A stretch of DNA of 64,000 nt from Paenibacillus_G elgii_A. GTDB lineage: Bacteria; Bacillota; Bacilli; Paenibacillales; NBRC-103111. The stretch spans positions 1-64,000 of the forward strand of contig JBHJMN010000021.1 in assembly GCA_042219835.1 (NCBI GenBank), written 5' to 3'. This document shows positions 8,420 to 17,018 of this stretch, in pieces. The first letter of the stretch is position 1, and the number at the start of each line of letters is the position of its first letter. The notes under the pieces are model-generated. The model searched no databases. It saw only the letters and a program-made list of their open reading frames with translations, and had not been told where the DNA came from. Both the position numbers and the translations under genes were made by a program.

Positions 8420-9680
8420 GCGTCTGGCTCCCTCCTTCGGCTCTTGCTTCCGATAGCAAGCGGAAAAAGCTTCGATAAGCCGCTCCGTTCGCGTCAATGG
8501 CGTACACTTGATCCATCGTCCGGCTCAACACAGCCCATGACTTATGGTCATCCGTCCATTCCGCCTCCGGAAATACCCGGATCTCGGCCAGCAGCTTCCC
8601 ATCCCCGGTATTCAAGAAGCGGACGGAAGCCCCCGATTTCTTCACCGTAAATCGCTCTTTCCACTCCGGCGGAATGTCAAAGGTATACCCGTATTCCCCG
8701 TTGAAATAACGTTCCAGCACCTTCGTAAGCCCTCTTCCGCCGTCCCATTTGGCGAAGGTCTCGATCCAAGGGATGTCGGCCATCGCCTCATTCTCGTAGC
8801 CCGGCGGGTCGTACATGCCGGATATTTCGATGATGCCGTCGCCGTCGGCGTCTTCGCTGTTGCCCGAGTATGCTTTGTAAGTCGTTTGAGGATTAAACGC
8901 CCGTTTGAGCTTCCCTCCCTCGTATACAAGCAGTTCGGTATACGAGGAATGAGCGCCTACCGCAGCATCGAGCACAACGCCCCGCTTGTCCGTCGACACC
9001 CGCCCTCCGAGCACGTTATAATACTCGTTCACGGTCGAATCCAAACGGACGCTTCCCAGCTTGCGAAGCTCATTTTCATATTGATAGAGTGTTGCGTTGG
9101 ACGATGCTTCCCTATCGTGCACAATGATCGTTACATCTTTCTTGCCGTCTCCGTTCAGATCGTCAATGACATAAGCCGTATACGGCAGCTCCAGCTTCTT
9201 CATCATCCGTCCGGCCTCCAAGGAATAGACCGCCAAGCCTTTGGCCGATTCCGCTCCCGTCGAATAGCCCGCGATAACGTCCTTCCGGCCCTTCTGCACC
9301 ACATCGTCAAACGTCAGCGAATCCAGCTCGAAGCCGGCGCCCTCGAACCGGTCAAGACGCTGCCACGAGTCGTCCTCCATTTTCCATATTTCGCCATGCA
9401 GTTGTTCCTTGTTTTTGATCTTGTAAAAGAACACCGCTTCCTTGCTGCCGTCACCGTCCAAATCGATCAGCGAGAACGCTCCCTTCTGCTCCGCCTTGCG
9501 GGGGCGGATCAACGCAGCGCCTTCCGGCAGCGACCGTTCGATCGTCAGCTTGAGCGCCTCCTGCTCGGCCGGGAGCTTGGGCAGCCGCATATATGCCCCC
9601 GGCTGCCCCATGAAGCCGCAGCCCGTACAGCCTAAAACCAGCGCCAGCCAAGCCTCCGCCGCTTTCCTCATCATCGTCAT
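8412..9680 (-). CDS. Secreted lipoprotein with FG-GAP/VCBS-like DxDxDG repeats
   Basis: A 422-residue protein. The N-terminus is a short signal (about 8-17) with two Cys near residues 18-21 (VLGC, then CTGC), consistent with a lipobox. Three calcium-binding-like motifs (DLDGDGSKEA, DLNGDGKKDV, DADGDGIIEI) are spaced as in beta-propeller FG-GAP/VCBS proteins. A C-terminal domain beginning YGYTFDIPPEW is of unknown type. It is the first gene of an operon with a response regulator and a histidine kinase and overlaps the former by eight bases. It could be the sensory accessory or surface output of that system. ATG 9680 has ggggag seven bases upstream. Confidence 0.7.
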   Translation of the reverse strand: MTMMRKAAEAWLALVLGCTGCGFMGQPGAYMRLPKLPAEQEALKLTIERSLPEGAALIRPRKAEQKGAFSLIDLDGDGSKEAVFFYKIKNKEQLHGEIWKMEDDSWQRLDRFEGAGFELDSLTFDDVVQKGRKDVIAGYSTGAESAKGLAVYSLEAGRMMKKLELPYTAYVIDDLNGDGKKDVTIIVHDREASSNATLYQYENELRKLGSVRLDSTVNEYYNVLGGRVSTDKRGVVLDAAVGAHSSYTELLVYEGGKLKRAFNPQTTYKAYSGNSEDADGDGIIEISGMYDPPGYENEAMADIPWIETFAKWDGGRGLTKVLERYFNGEYGYTFDIPPEWKERFTVKKSGASVRFLNTGDGKLLAEIRVFPEAEWTDDHKSWAVLSRTMDQVYAIDANGAAYRSFFRLLSEARAEGGSQTHE

Positions 9681-9963
9681 ATGTCACTCCCCAAGCGGTG
9701 GTCCGAACGTCCGGGTTTCGTTTTTTCACATGATAGCCTTTCCTCTTGTAAAAATCAATCGACGGGCCGGAATATGTGTGATCCGGCTCATGTTAGGGTA
9801 AATAAGAGTACCTCTCTCCATTGTAATCGTTTGTCAAAAGAAGAAGGTAACAAAACGATGACAAAAGAATTTGGCGGATTTTTAATATTTTTGTAACCTT
9901 TTGCCCCATGTTTTGCGTTATTATGGTAGACAGTGTTTTGAAAGTGCATTAACAGGAGGTTGA

Positions 9964-11088
9964 ATGATGATTCCTTCCCGACAAAATTTAACGATCAAAC
10001 CCCGCAAAACCTTGCGGAATGTTATTATAGGTCTTGCCCTGCTTGGCGTAGGCGCCGTTGCCTATGCCGGATATTTGCTGCATCAAGCCGATAAAGCGCT
10101 CAAAAGTATGTCCGTGGCCCCGCCGGTCAAGACGACCCCGCAAGGAGGCCTGATTGCTCCTGCGGAGAACTTCAAACCGATGACCTTTTTGCTGACAGGG
10201 ATCGACAGCCGCGATGGCAGCGGCGGCACGCTGAACACCGATGTGCTCATGCTTGTCTCACTGAATCCGGAGACCCGCTCCGCTACCATCGTTTCCATCC
10301 CCCGCGATCTGGAGATGAAGCCTAAGGAGTTCGGCCTTTCCAGCCAAAAAGCGAACTACTATTACGCATACTATTACATACAGAACAAAGACACCGCGAT
10401 TCAGAAAACGAAAGAGCTGTACGGCAGCATGTTCAACGTGCCGATCGATTATATGGCGGCGATCGATTTCGACGGCTTCCGTAATGTCGTTGACGAGCTC
10501 GGCGGCATCGAAATGAACGTTGATATGGATATGCGTTACGTCGACGAAGAAGACGGTACGAATATCAATCTGAAAAAAGGGTTTCAAACGTTAAACGGCA
10601 AGCAAACGCTTGATTTCTTGCGCTACCGCAAATCCAACCGGGGTACCGAAGAGTCCACGGACCTTGCCCGCAACCAGCGCCAGCAGGAAGTGCTCGATAA
10701 GCTGCTGCAAAAGATGACGTCGTTCAGCGGGATTACTCAATGGAGCGGATTGCTGAAAATTGCCGGAGAAAGCGTAAAAACGGATATTCCTGCCAATGAG
10801 CTTCGCCGGTTTCTGCTTTCCTTCCAGAAGCTGAAGCCTGACCATATCGAGTTCATCCACTTGGACGGACGGTGGGATAGCCCCTTCATTGTCGTCAAGG
10901 AAGAAGAGCTTACCGCAGCGATCGCCTCTTTGCGGACACAGCGGGGCCTTCCGGCCGAAATCCCGAGGTCTACCGTGACCGGTTCAACCTACAGCTTGTA
11001 CAGCAAACGCTTCGGAATCGATCCGGCTCCCGTGAAAATCAAGGAAAAAGAAACCAGCACGATGACCAAGAACAGCAGGTCCCGCTAA
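9964..11088 (+). CDS. LytR-CpsA-Psr (LCP) family cell-wall polymer ligase
   Basis: A 374-residue protein. It has a short cytoplasmic tail, one membrane anchor (about 19-41) and an outside LCP domain. Diagnostic stretches are LLTGIDSRDGSGG, NTDVLMLVSLNPETRSATIVSIPRDLEM and, later, LDFLRYRKSNRGTEESTDLARNQRQQ. The Arg residues of these bind the polyprenyl pyrophosphate head group. LCP proteins transfer teichoic acids or capsule from the lipid carrier to peptidoglycan. Two ATGs (9964, 9967) follow aacaggagg; the second has better spacing. The gene stands alone between a two-component operon and a membrane protein gene, and ends in its own terminator. Confidence 0.93.
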   Translation: MMIPSRQNLTIKPRKTLRNVIIGLALLGVGAVAYAGYLLHQADKALKSMSVAPPVKTTPQGGLIAPAENFKPMTFLLTGIDSRDGSGGTLNTDVLMLVSLNPETRSATIVSIPRDLEMKPKEFGLSSQKANYYYAYYYIQNKDTAIQKTKELYGSMFNVPIDYMAAIDFDGFRNVVDELGGIEMNVDMDMRYVDEEDGTNINLKKGFQTLNGKQTLDFLRYRKSNRGTEESTDLARNQRQQEVLDKLLQKMTSFSGITQWSGLLKIAGESVKTDIPANELRRFLLSFQKLKPDHIEFIHLDGRWDSPFIVVKEEELTAAIASLRTQRGLPAEIPRSTVTGSTYSLYSKRFGIDPAPVKIKEKETSTMTKNSRSR

Positions 11089-11110
11089 CCGCGGTAGACC
11101 TGTTTTTTTA
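11072..11110 (+). terminator. Terminator overlapping the end of the LCP gene
   Basis: The arms caggtc-ccgc and gcgg-ta-gacctg begin inside the last codons and are followed by seven T. Confidence 0.7.
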
Positions 11111-11292
11111 TTTAAATCCTTCAGCGGCCCGGTTTGGAGAGCATTCCGTTGAATTCCATTGAACAAGTATCCGGCGAAATAAGAACATGCGTTCCGGTAC
11201 TAGATGAAATTAGTACTTATCCCCTCCTCTCTTGTTCCCTTACAATTATTGTAACTCAGTACGGATAACGGATCGGAGGAGGAACGTTAGGC

Positions 11293-12702
11293 ATGAAAGA
11301 GCGGCTGCGCAGGTTGACGTCATTTTGGCCCGGAGCCTTGGTGGTTCCGGGCGTTTTGTTATATGGGCTCTGCCTTACGCTAGGGAAAGGGCCTCCGTCA
11401 GGAGCAGGCATGCTGACTGCAGCGGCAGGGGCAAGCTGGATCGCCTTCAAACGGCGGTCCAGGCTCCTCTTGAACGTATCGCTGCTCGGAGGATGGCCGG
11501 CGCTCCTGATTGTAAGCCCGGGCCCGGATGAAGGCTGGATGCTCTGGGCCGGGTTATTGGCATTGAATGTCGTCTATTTTACTCTCAGTCTTCGGCTCGA
11601 TTGGAACGAGCTAAAATTCACCGCATTTGCAGGCACATGGCTGTTGTATTTCGTATTTTACTTGAGTCTCCAGCCGGACGCCGCCGAAGGTTGGAGCCTT
11701 GCGTACCGTTATGCGCTTCTGATTTATATTTTTTATATTGGCGCCTTGTCCGTCTCGATATGGAAAAAACGGACAGACAACGGCGCCGACCTGTTCCTGG
11801 GTATCGCGAATGCCGCCGCGTTCGGCTTCTGGGCGTTCGTCTTGTGGGAGCGGGTCGTGCCGATCGCCTACCCGATGCTGTTCATGGGTATGCTGTACGT
11901 CATCCTGGCCTGCCTTATTCGACGCTGGTTACCCGAATGGTCTACGATCGTCCTGATGAAGCTGTTCGGCGGGATGATGCTCATCCTCTTCGCATCGCTC
12001 CACTTTCTCAAGGAACGAAACTTGGAACCGGTCACCCATGTATTTTTGTGGCTTCCCGCCGCCATCGCTATGCTGGGACTCGGCACCGTAAAACGATGGG
12101 ATGCGCTCCGAGGGGGAGCGGCCGTCGTCTGGCTGGGCGTCTTCGGCTACTGGCTTTTTGGCACATGGAATGCGGCTGAGGCGGACCCGTTCGATCATTC
12201 CTCCCCGTTCGGCCACGGGAATATGCCGGTTTGGGCGCTGCTGGCCGCCGTAGGGTTTTATTTGTCGGCCAAAGGCCGCTTCGAACGATTGCGGGAAGAC
12301 GACAACCGGATGTTGTCCAACGGGTTTACCTTCCTCAGCCATCTGGCTGTCGGCGGAGGGCTTGCCTGCGGAACGCACAGCTTCTTCGCCTATTATGGGC
12401 TATCCCCGCGAATGAATCTGCAGCTTATTTTGTCGGCCGTCTGGGGCTTGTACGCGCTTGTGCTGCTGCTGTGGGGCGCTTACCGGATGCGGAAGCCGCT
12501 TCAAGCTCTGGGCTCCTTGACGCTGATCTGTCTCGCTGTCAAAACGATACTGTTCGATCTATCCGGGAGTCCGGCGCTGGACAAGGTGATCGCGTTTTTC
12601 CTGTTCGGGCTGCTGTCTGTCGGCATTACTTATACGACGAACCTGCGAGCGGCTCAAAACAAACGGCCCAAGCTCGAAAACGACGCGGCTCCCCCTTTCT
12701 GA
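11293..12702 (+). CDS. DUF2339-like multi-pass membrane protein
   Basis: A 469-residue protein made almost wholly of hydrophobic segments (a dozen or more membrane spans). The C-terminal stretch, ILSAVWGLYALVLLLWG through LICLAVKTILFDL to FLFGLLSVGITY, is the pattern I associate with DUF2339 membrane proteins; those are usually longer, with an N-terminal coiled coil that is absent here. No catalytic motif is visible. The start follows ggaggagg with about ten bases of spacing. It is convergent with the SufR-like regulator and shares a bidirectional terminator with it. The function is unknown. Confidence 0.6.
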   Translation: MKERLRRLTSFWPGALVVPGVLLYGLCLTLGKGPPSGAGMLTAAAGASWIAFKRRSRLLLNVSLLGGWPALLIVSPGPDEGWMLWAGLLALNVVYFTLSLRLDWNELKFTAFAGTWLLYFVFYLSLQPDAAEGWSLAYRYALLIYIFYIGALSVSIWKKRTDNGADLFLGIANAAAFGFWAFVLWERVVPIAYPMLFMGMLYVILACLIRRWLPEWSTIVLMKLFGGMMLILFASLHFLKERNLEPVTHVFLWLPAAIAMLGLGTVKRWDALRGGAAVVWLGVFGYWLFGTWNAAEADPFDHSSPFGHGNMPVWALLAAVGFYLSAKGRFERLREDDNRMLSNGFTFLSHLAVGGGLACGTHSFFAYYGLSPRMNLQLILSAVWGLYALVLLLWGAYRMRKPLQALGSLTLICLAVKTILFDLSGSPALDKVIAFFLFGLLSVGITYTTNLRAAQNKRPKLENDAAPPF

Positions 12703-12708
12703 AACGGC

Positions 12709-12755
12709 AAAAAACCATCTCTTGCGGAAGATCCGGCAGAAGAGATGGTTTTTTT
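12709..12755. terminator. Bidirectional terminator
   Basis: Near-perfect arms aaaaaaccatctctt and aagagatggtttttt serve the plus-strand membrane gene and the minus-strand regulator, whose stop (12754) lies in the far arm. Confidence 0.9.
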
Positions 12756-13392
12756 ATGGGTTAGACCGAATGGCATACGTACATTTGCCGCCGCCTTTGG
12801 CAAGACATTCCGTCCGTTCCACTTCGGCTTCCGGGCCGAGCAGGCGCTGAAACATCGCGAGCTCGCACTGGCAAGCATGGTTGTATTGATTGGCTACCTG
12901 AGAAATCGGGCAATTGTATTCCTTCAGCAGGTAACCGCCGTCCTTCGTCGGCTCTAATTCGACCATGTAGCCATTCGCATTCTGAATCTCAGCCAGCTCT
13001 TGGACGCGTCCGTCGAACGGCTTGTCTTTCATACGCACCCCATAGCGGTCGATCAGCCTCTCCTTCCGCCGCTCGAACAGCAGGTTCACGTTGCTTTCCC
13101 CCAAGGAAGCTTCGAGCTCTTCCAACAAATCCAACGCGAGATGCTGATACTTTTTAGGAAATAAGTCGTCGGCATTCGGTGTCAGCGAATACAGATGCGA
13201 AGGTCGTCCCATCGCCTGCCGTACCAGCTTCGATTCGATCAAATTATCCCGCTCCAGTGTATTCAGGTGCCGCCGCACCGCCATTTCCGTGATGCCTAGC
13301 TGCTTCGACATGTCCCCGACGCTGAGCGCCCCTTTGGTCTTGAGCATCGTGAGGATGACGCGCCGCGTCGATACGTCCGTTTCCTGGTTCAT
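12754..13392 (-). CDS. SufR-like iron-sulfur transcriptional regulator
   Basis: A 212-residue protein. The N-terminal winged HTH is of the ArsR/DeoR kind (STRRVILTMLKTKGALSVGDMSKQLGITEMAVRRHL). The C-terminal sensor holds spaced cysteines: NCPI, then ACQCE 13 residues on, then TECLAKGGGKC. This Cys pattern is that of COG2345/SufR regulators, which bind an Fe-S cluster and repress or tune iron-sulfur assembly genes. No suf operon lies in the window. The gene is preceded by a 225-base gap likely holding its promoter and faces away from the YutE-like gene cluster. The HTH call is firm; cluster binding is inferred from family and cysteines. Confidence 0.82.
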   Translation of the reverse strand: MNQETDVSTRRVILTMLKTKGALSVGDMSKQLGITEMAVRRHLNTLERDNLIESKLVRQAMGRPSHLYSLTPNADDLFPKKYQHLALDLLEELEASLGESNVNLLFERRKERLIDRYGVRMKDKPFDGRVQELAEIQNANGYMVELEPTKDGGYLLKEYNCPISQVANQYNHACQCELAMFQRLLGPEAEVERTECLAKGGGKCTYAIRSNP

Positions 13393-13617
13393 CCGGTCTC
13401 ACCGTCCTTCTTGTATGCAGGCCGCCTGTTTCATTCTGGCGAAGCTATGCTGTACCGCATGAATAAAAACATTGTATACGAAATGAGACGATAAGTAAAT
13501 TAATATACTACTATGTATGTAAAATCCTAACCGAGGAAGAAGCTGCCGGAGAATACAATGGAGAAAATTAAGGGACCTGTCCTGATGCGGACGGTCCCTG
13601 GTCTGTAGCAGCGGCGT

Positions 13618-14085
13618 CTACAGCATTTCTTTGCTGATAAATGCCGGTACGGCTTCGGCAAAAGCGCCCAGCGCCCCGGGCAGCTTCGCGATCATCGGAT
13701 GCAGCCCGCTGCGCGGCAGCGTGTTGTACTCCTGCGTCAGCGGACGGCGCAGCTTCACAAGCTCCGTCAGAACGAGCGCGACGTCGGCTCCGAACACGCC
13801 TTCGCCGGCGAGAATCTCGACGATGTCCTCATAGCTGCTGGCGTCCCGCATCATGAACGCGTCGATCAGCAAGCTGCCTACGTCGGTCACCGTCTCAATC
13901 GCCAGATGAAGCGTCCGCTCCTGCGCCAAGTGCAGCAGCAGCTCCGAATCCGCTTCCTTTACGCCGCCTTCGGGGGCAGTCTTTCCCCGGGCTTCCCAAG
14001 AGGACTCCAAGGCAGCGCAAGCTTGCAGTAAATCCGGCACGAACGCCAGCCGGGCATCGATTTGTTCCTGATTGACATAATACAT
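13618..14085 (-). CDS. YutE-like DUF86/HepT-fold protein
   Basis: A 155-residue mostly helical protein starting MYYVNQEQIDARLAF. ATG 14085 has cggag nine bases upstream; a longer open frame upstream lacks a site. It matches, from memory, Bacillus YutE of the DUF86 family (HERTLHLAIETVTDVGSLLIDAF-type core; MRDASSYEDIVEIL). DUF86/HepT toxins carry an R-x4-H-x-Y RNase motif; here the matching place reads RRPLTQEY, with Gln for His, so RNase activity is unlikely. No MntA-type nucleotidyltransferase partner is adjacent. It is co-oriented with a tiny membrane protein and thiD. Family call good, function unknown. Confidence 0.75.
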   Translation of the reverse strand: MYYVNQEQIDARLAFVPDLLQACAALESSWEARGKTAPEGGVKEADSELLLHLAQERTLHLAIETVTDVGSLLIDAFMMRDASSYEDIVEILAGEGVFGADVALVLTELVKLRRPLTQEYNTLPRSGLHPMIAKLPGALGAFAEAVPAFISKEML

Positions 14086-14090
14086 ATCGC

Positions 14091-14198
14091 TTATCTCCGT
14101 TTCTTCTTTTTCCACTTGGACCACAGCACGATGGCGGGGAAAAAGGCAATGAGCACGACGATGAGCAAAACCGCCTGCATCAAGTATTCATAGCTCAT
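14091..14198 (-). CDS. 35-residue single-pass membrane protein
   Basis: A small gene between thiD and the YutE-like gene. The product starts MSYEYLMQAVLLIVVLIAFF, has one membrane span (about 7-26) and ends in a strongly basic tail (WSKWKKKKRR). ATG 14198 follows aaggag with about ten bases of spacing, and it fits tightly: 22 bases after the thiD stop and five before the next start. The clean ribosome site and spacing argue that it is expressed as part of the operon. No known family is recognised. The positive-inside tail predicts an outside N-terminus. Confidence 0.6.
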   Translation of the reverse strand: MSYEYLMQAVLLIVVLIAFFPAIVLWSKWKKKKRR

Positions 14199-14220
14199 GG
14201 TATGGATGCTCCTTCGTCTG

Positions 14221-15030
14221 CTATTCGGCCGCGGCGCGCTCGCGCACGTACGCCCAATGGTTCGTCGGACCGTGACCGGCGCCGATGCCGAGCGTATGCC
14301 GGATGGCGAGCGTAATAAATTGCTTGGCCGTATGGGCGGCCTCCAGCAGCGTATTCCCTTTGGCGAGCTCCGCGCAGACGGCCGCGGAGAAGGTGCAGCC
14401 TGTCCCATGCGTATGGCGCGTTTCGTAACGCTCGCCCGTCAGCAGGTGAAACGCCTCGCCGTCGTACAGCACGTCTGTCGGCTCACCTTGGCGGTGGCCG
14501 CCCTTCACGATCGCGGCGTCCGCGCCGAATTCCTTGACGATGTACCGCGCCGCCTCCTTCATGTCCTCTATCGTAGTGACCGAAAGGCCTGTAATAACCT
14601 CCGCCTCAGGAATATTGGGCGTCACCAGCGCGGCCAACGGCAGCAGCTTCTCACGAAGCGCGTTCTGCGCATTGGCGGCGAGCAGGCTGGCTCCTCCTTT
14701 GGCGACCATCACCGGGTCGACGACAAGCCGCTTCAGCCCGTGCTTGCGGATGCGTTCCGCAACCAGCTCGATAATTTCCGGCTGCGATAGCATGCCGGTT
14801 TTGGCCGCGTCTGCTCCGAGATCGGACAGTACGGCGTCGATCTGCTTCTCGATTCCCTCCAGCGGGATATCGTAAATGCCGTGAACGCCCAACGTGTTCT
14901 GCGCGGTGATCGAAGTGATCGCGGACATCCCGTACACGTCGAGCATTTGGAACGTTTTCAAATCCGCTTGAATCCCCGCTCCGCCTCCGCTGTCCGAGCC
15001 CGCAATGGTCAATGCTTTAAATATCGTCAT
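14221..15030 (-). CDS. thiD: Hydroxymethylpyrimidine/phosphomethylpyrimidine kinase
   Basis: A 269-residue ribokinase-fold enzyme. Visible motifs are ALTIAGSDSGGGAGIQADLKTF at the N-terminus, DPVMVAKGG in the middle and GTGCTFSAAVCAELAKG at the anion hole with its catalytic Cys/Asp region. It phosphorylates HMP and then HMP-P for thiamine synthesis; some Bacillales homologues also act on pyridoxal. It is divergent from tenI-thiO, so thiamine genes lie on both sides of the promoter region at 15031-15200. It leads an operon with a small membrane protein and the YutE-like gene, neither with a known link to thiamine. No THI-box riboswitch was seen upstream. Confidence 0.93.
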   Translation of the reverse strand: MTIFKALTIAGSDSGGGAGIQADLKTFQMLDVYGMSAITSITAQNTLGVHGIYDIPLEGIEKQIDAVLSDLGADAAKTGMLSQPEIIELVAERIRKHGLKRLVVDPVMVAKGGASLLAANAQNALREKLLPLAALVTPNIPEAEVITGLSVTTIEDMKEAARYIVKEFGADAAIVKGGHRQGEPTDVLYDGEAFHLLTGERYETRHTHGTGCTFSAAVCAELAKGNTLLEAAHTAKQFITLAIRHTLGIGAGHGPTNHWAYVRERAAAE

Positions 15031-15157
15031 GCTGCTCCAGCCTCCCGATTCGCTATACCTTCCATAAGTTTAGTCTTCTCCTTTCCTACCGTCAAGAAGC
15101 CCCACTGGCCCGCATCCTTCGGTTCGTGATCATTTTATGACAAGTAGGACAAACACT

Positions 15158-15187
15158 TTGACGCCGCAGAAGCGAACACGTTATGAT
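15158..15187 (+). promoter_or_regulatory. Promoter for tenI-thiO
   Basis: TTGACG at 15158-15163, an 18-base spacer and TATGAT at 15182-15187. A transcription start near 15194 rules out the ATG at 15183 as a start and favours ATG 15229 for tenI. Confidence 0.65.
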
Positions 15188-15228
15188 GAAAATACATTTC
15201 AATGGAGAAAAGGAAGGTCCGATCCCGT

Positions 15229-15873
15229 ATGTCCCGGAGAACTCATGCGCTGCATGTCATTACGACCGGCCGGCAGGAGCTGGAAGAGGTAGCCGCCATT
15301 GTGGCCCGCTGCCCGTTCGAGCTGGTCGACGCGCTGCACATCCGCGAAAAGCACCGCAGCGCCAGCGAACTGGTGCGCTGGCATGCTCGCCTGAAGCCGC
15401 TGCTGCCGCACACCGCGGTTCTGCTGAACGACCGCCTGGATGCCGCGCTGGCCGCCCGAGCGGACGGCGTGCAGCTTACCGGCGGCAGCTTGTCGCCGGC
15501 CGAGGCGCGGACCATCGCTCCGCGCGGCATGGCGCTCGGCTGCTCCGTGCATTCGGCGGAGGAAGCGGCCGAAGCCGGACGGCAGGGAGCCGATTTCACC
15601 CTCTTCGGCCATGTGTACGCGACCGGCTCGAAGCCCGGCCTAAAGCCGCGCGGCCTGGCCGGATTGGCGGAAGCCGTGGAGGCTGCCGCCGTGCCCGTCC
15701 TGGCGATCGGGGGCGTCGAGCCGCATCTTGTGGACGACGTCTTGTCCACCGGCGCGGCCGGCATTGCCGTACTGTCCTCGGTGCTGCTGCACGCCGACCC
15801 GGCGGTACAAATCGCCGCTTTCCGGGAAGCGCTCGATCGGACAAAGCATTCCCCGAGGAGAGGATTGTCATGA
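15229..15873 (+). CDS. tenI: TenI-type thiazole tautomerase (ThiE-like fold)
   Basis: A 214-residue TIM-barrel protein. Order of motifs: ALHVITTG, DALHIREK, LLNDRLDAAL, GVQLTGGSLSP, GCSVHS (the His typical of TenI), FGHVYATGSKPGL and LAIGGV. These fit TenI rather than true ThiE: TenI aromatises the thiazole phosphate after ThiG and does not join thiazole with pyrimidine. ATG 15229 is preferred over 15202, because aaggaagg (15209-15216) precedes it and the promoter places the mRNA start near 15194. The stop overlaps the thiO ATG as ATGA. In B. subtilis tenI also precedes thiO, which supports the call. Confidence 0.85.
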   Translation: MSRRTHALHVITTGRQELEEVAAIVARCPFELVDALHIREKHRSASELVRWHARLKPLLPHTAVLLNDRLDAALAARADGVQLTGGSLSPAEARTIAPRGMALGCSVHSAEEAAEAGRQGADFTLFGHVYATGSKPGLKPRGLAGLAEAVEAAAVPVLAIGGVEPHLVDDVLSTGAAGIAVLSSVLLHADPAVQIAAFREALDRTKHSPRRGLS

Positions 15874-17018
15874 ATACGGATTCAAGTCATACGTCTACCA
15901 AGCCGGCCGTTATCATTGTGGGCGGCGGCATTATCGGCTGCAGCACGGCCTATGAGCTCGGCAAGGCAGGCTTCGCCTGCACGCTGATCGAGAAGGGAGC
16001 GCTGAATCAGGAGGCGTCCACCGCCGCCGCAGGAATGCTGGGGGCGCAGTCCGAAACGCATCAGCCCGGCCCTTACTATGAGCTGTGCCGTCTGAGCCAG
16101 CAGCTGTACCGCGCTTGGACGGACGAGCTGGAACAGGTCAGCGGCCTTACGGCGCAGTATGTCGCCGAGGGAATCGTCCGCGCGGCCCTTACGGAAGAAG
16201 ATGAGGCCGAGCTGAGCGGCCGCTTGTCGTGGATTCGGGATGCCGAATGGGTTCAGTCTGCGGAAATGCTGAAGCTGGAGCCCGAGCTGACCCCCGCCGT
16301 GCGCGGCGGTCTGTATTTGCCTGCCGATCATCACGTGCACCCGGTCTGGCTCGCCAAGACGCTGCAAGCCGCGATAGCCAAGCAGGGCTGCGCCATCCGC
16401 GAGTGGACGCCGGTTATCCGGCTGCTGACGGAGCCCGGAAGCGGCCGAATCCGCGGCGTACAGACGTCGGAAGGCCCGCTGTACGCGGACCTCGTCGTCC
16501 TCGCTGCGGGCGCTTGGAGCCCGGCGTTGACCGAGCCGCTCGGGCTGAGCTTGCCTATATTCCCGGTCAAAGGCCAGTGCATCTCGCTCAAGACCGAAGC
16601 GCCGCTTATCCGCTCCACCGTATTCACCAAAGGCTGCTACGTCGTGCCGAAACGGGACGGCAGCTACATTGTTGGCGCGACCCAGACAGAGTCCGGCTTC
16701 GACAAGCGATCGACCGCCAAGGTCATCGGCGAGCTGCACACCAAAGCGGCAGCGCTGCTGCCTCGGCTGGCCGATGCCGAATTCGTCGCCACTTGGGCGG
16801 GACTGCGGCCCGGCACGCGGGACGCCCTGCCGTTCCTCGGCACGTGGGATGCTGCGCCCGGCTTAATTTTCGCAACCGGCCATTATCGCAACGGCATTCT
16901 GCTCGCGCCGGCCACTGCGCGGATCGTCGCCGAGCTGGCGCAGGGCCGGCCGACTTCGGCGGACTTGACGCCGTTTACGCCCGCCCGGATTGTCGCCGGG
17001 ACAGCCGCCGTCTTATGA
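15870..17018 (+). CDS. thiO: Glycine oxidase (thiamine pathway)
   Basis: A 382-residue FAD enzyme. The N-terminal GGGIIGCSTAYELGKAG dinucleotide fold, TAAAGMLGAQSE, VLAAGAWSP and the C-terminal TWAGLRPGTRDALPFLG and GHYRNGILLAPATARI are hallmarks of ThiO/DAAO-type oxidases. It oxidises glycine to iminoglycine, which ThiG needs to build the thiazole ring. ATG 15870 overlaps the tenI stop and has aggagagg upstream. The usual next genes thiS, thiG and thiF are missing: the 3' end instead runs six bases into a convergent TPR gene, so the rest of the thiazole pathway must lie elsewhere. Confidence 0.93.
   Translation: MNTDSSHTSTKPAVIIVGGGIIGCSTAYELGKAGFACTLIEKGALNQEASTAAAGMLGAQSETHQPGPYYELCRLSQQLYRAWTDELEQVSGLTAQYVAEGIVRAALTEEDEAELSGRLSWIRDAEWVQSAEMLKLEPELTPAVRGGLYLPADHHVHPVWLAKTLQAAIAKQGCAIREWTPVIRLLTEPGSGRIRGVQTSEGPLYADLVVLAAGAWSPALTEPLGLSLPIFPVKGQCISLKTEAPLIRSTVFTKGCYVVPKRDGSYIVGATQTESGFDKRSTAKVIGELHTKAAALLPRLADAEFVATWAGLRPGTRDALPFLGTWDAAPGLIFATGHYRNGILLAPATARIVAELAQGRPTSADLTPFTPARIVAGTAAVL

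Noticed and set aside
15183..15869. A long N-terminal extension of thiO
   Set aside because: It is an out-of-frame reading of tenI; thiO starts at ATG 15870 with its own site and ATGA coupling.
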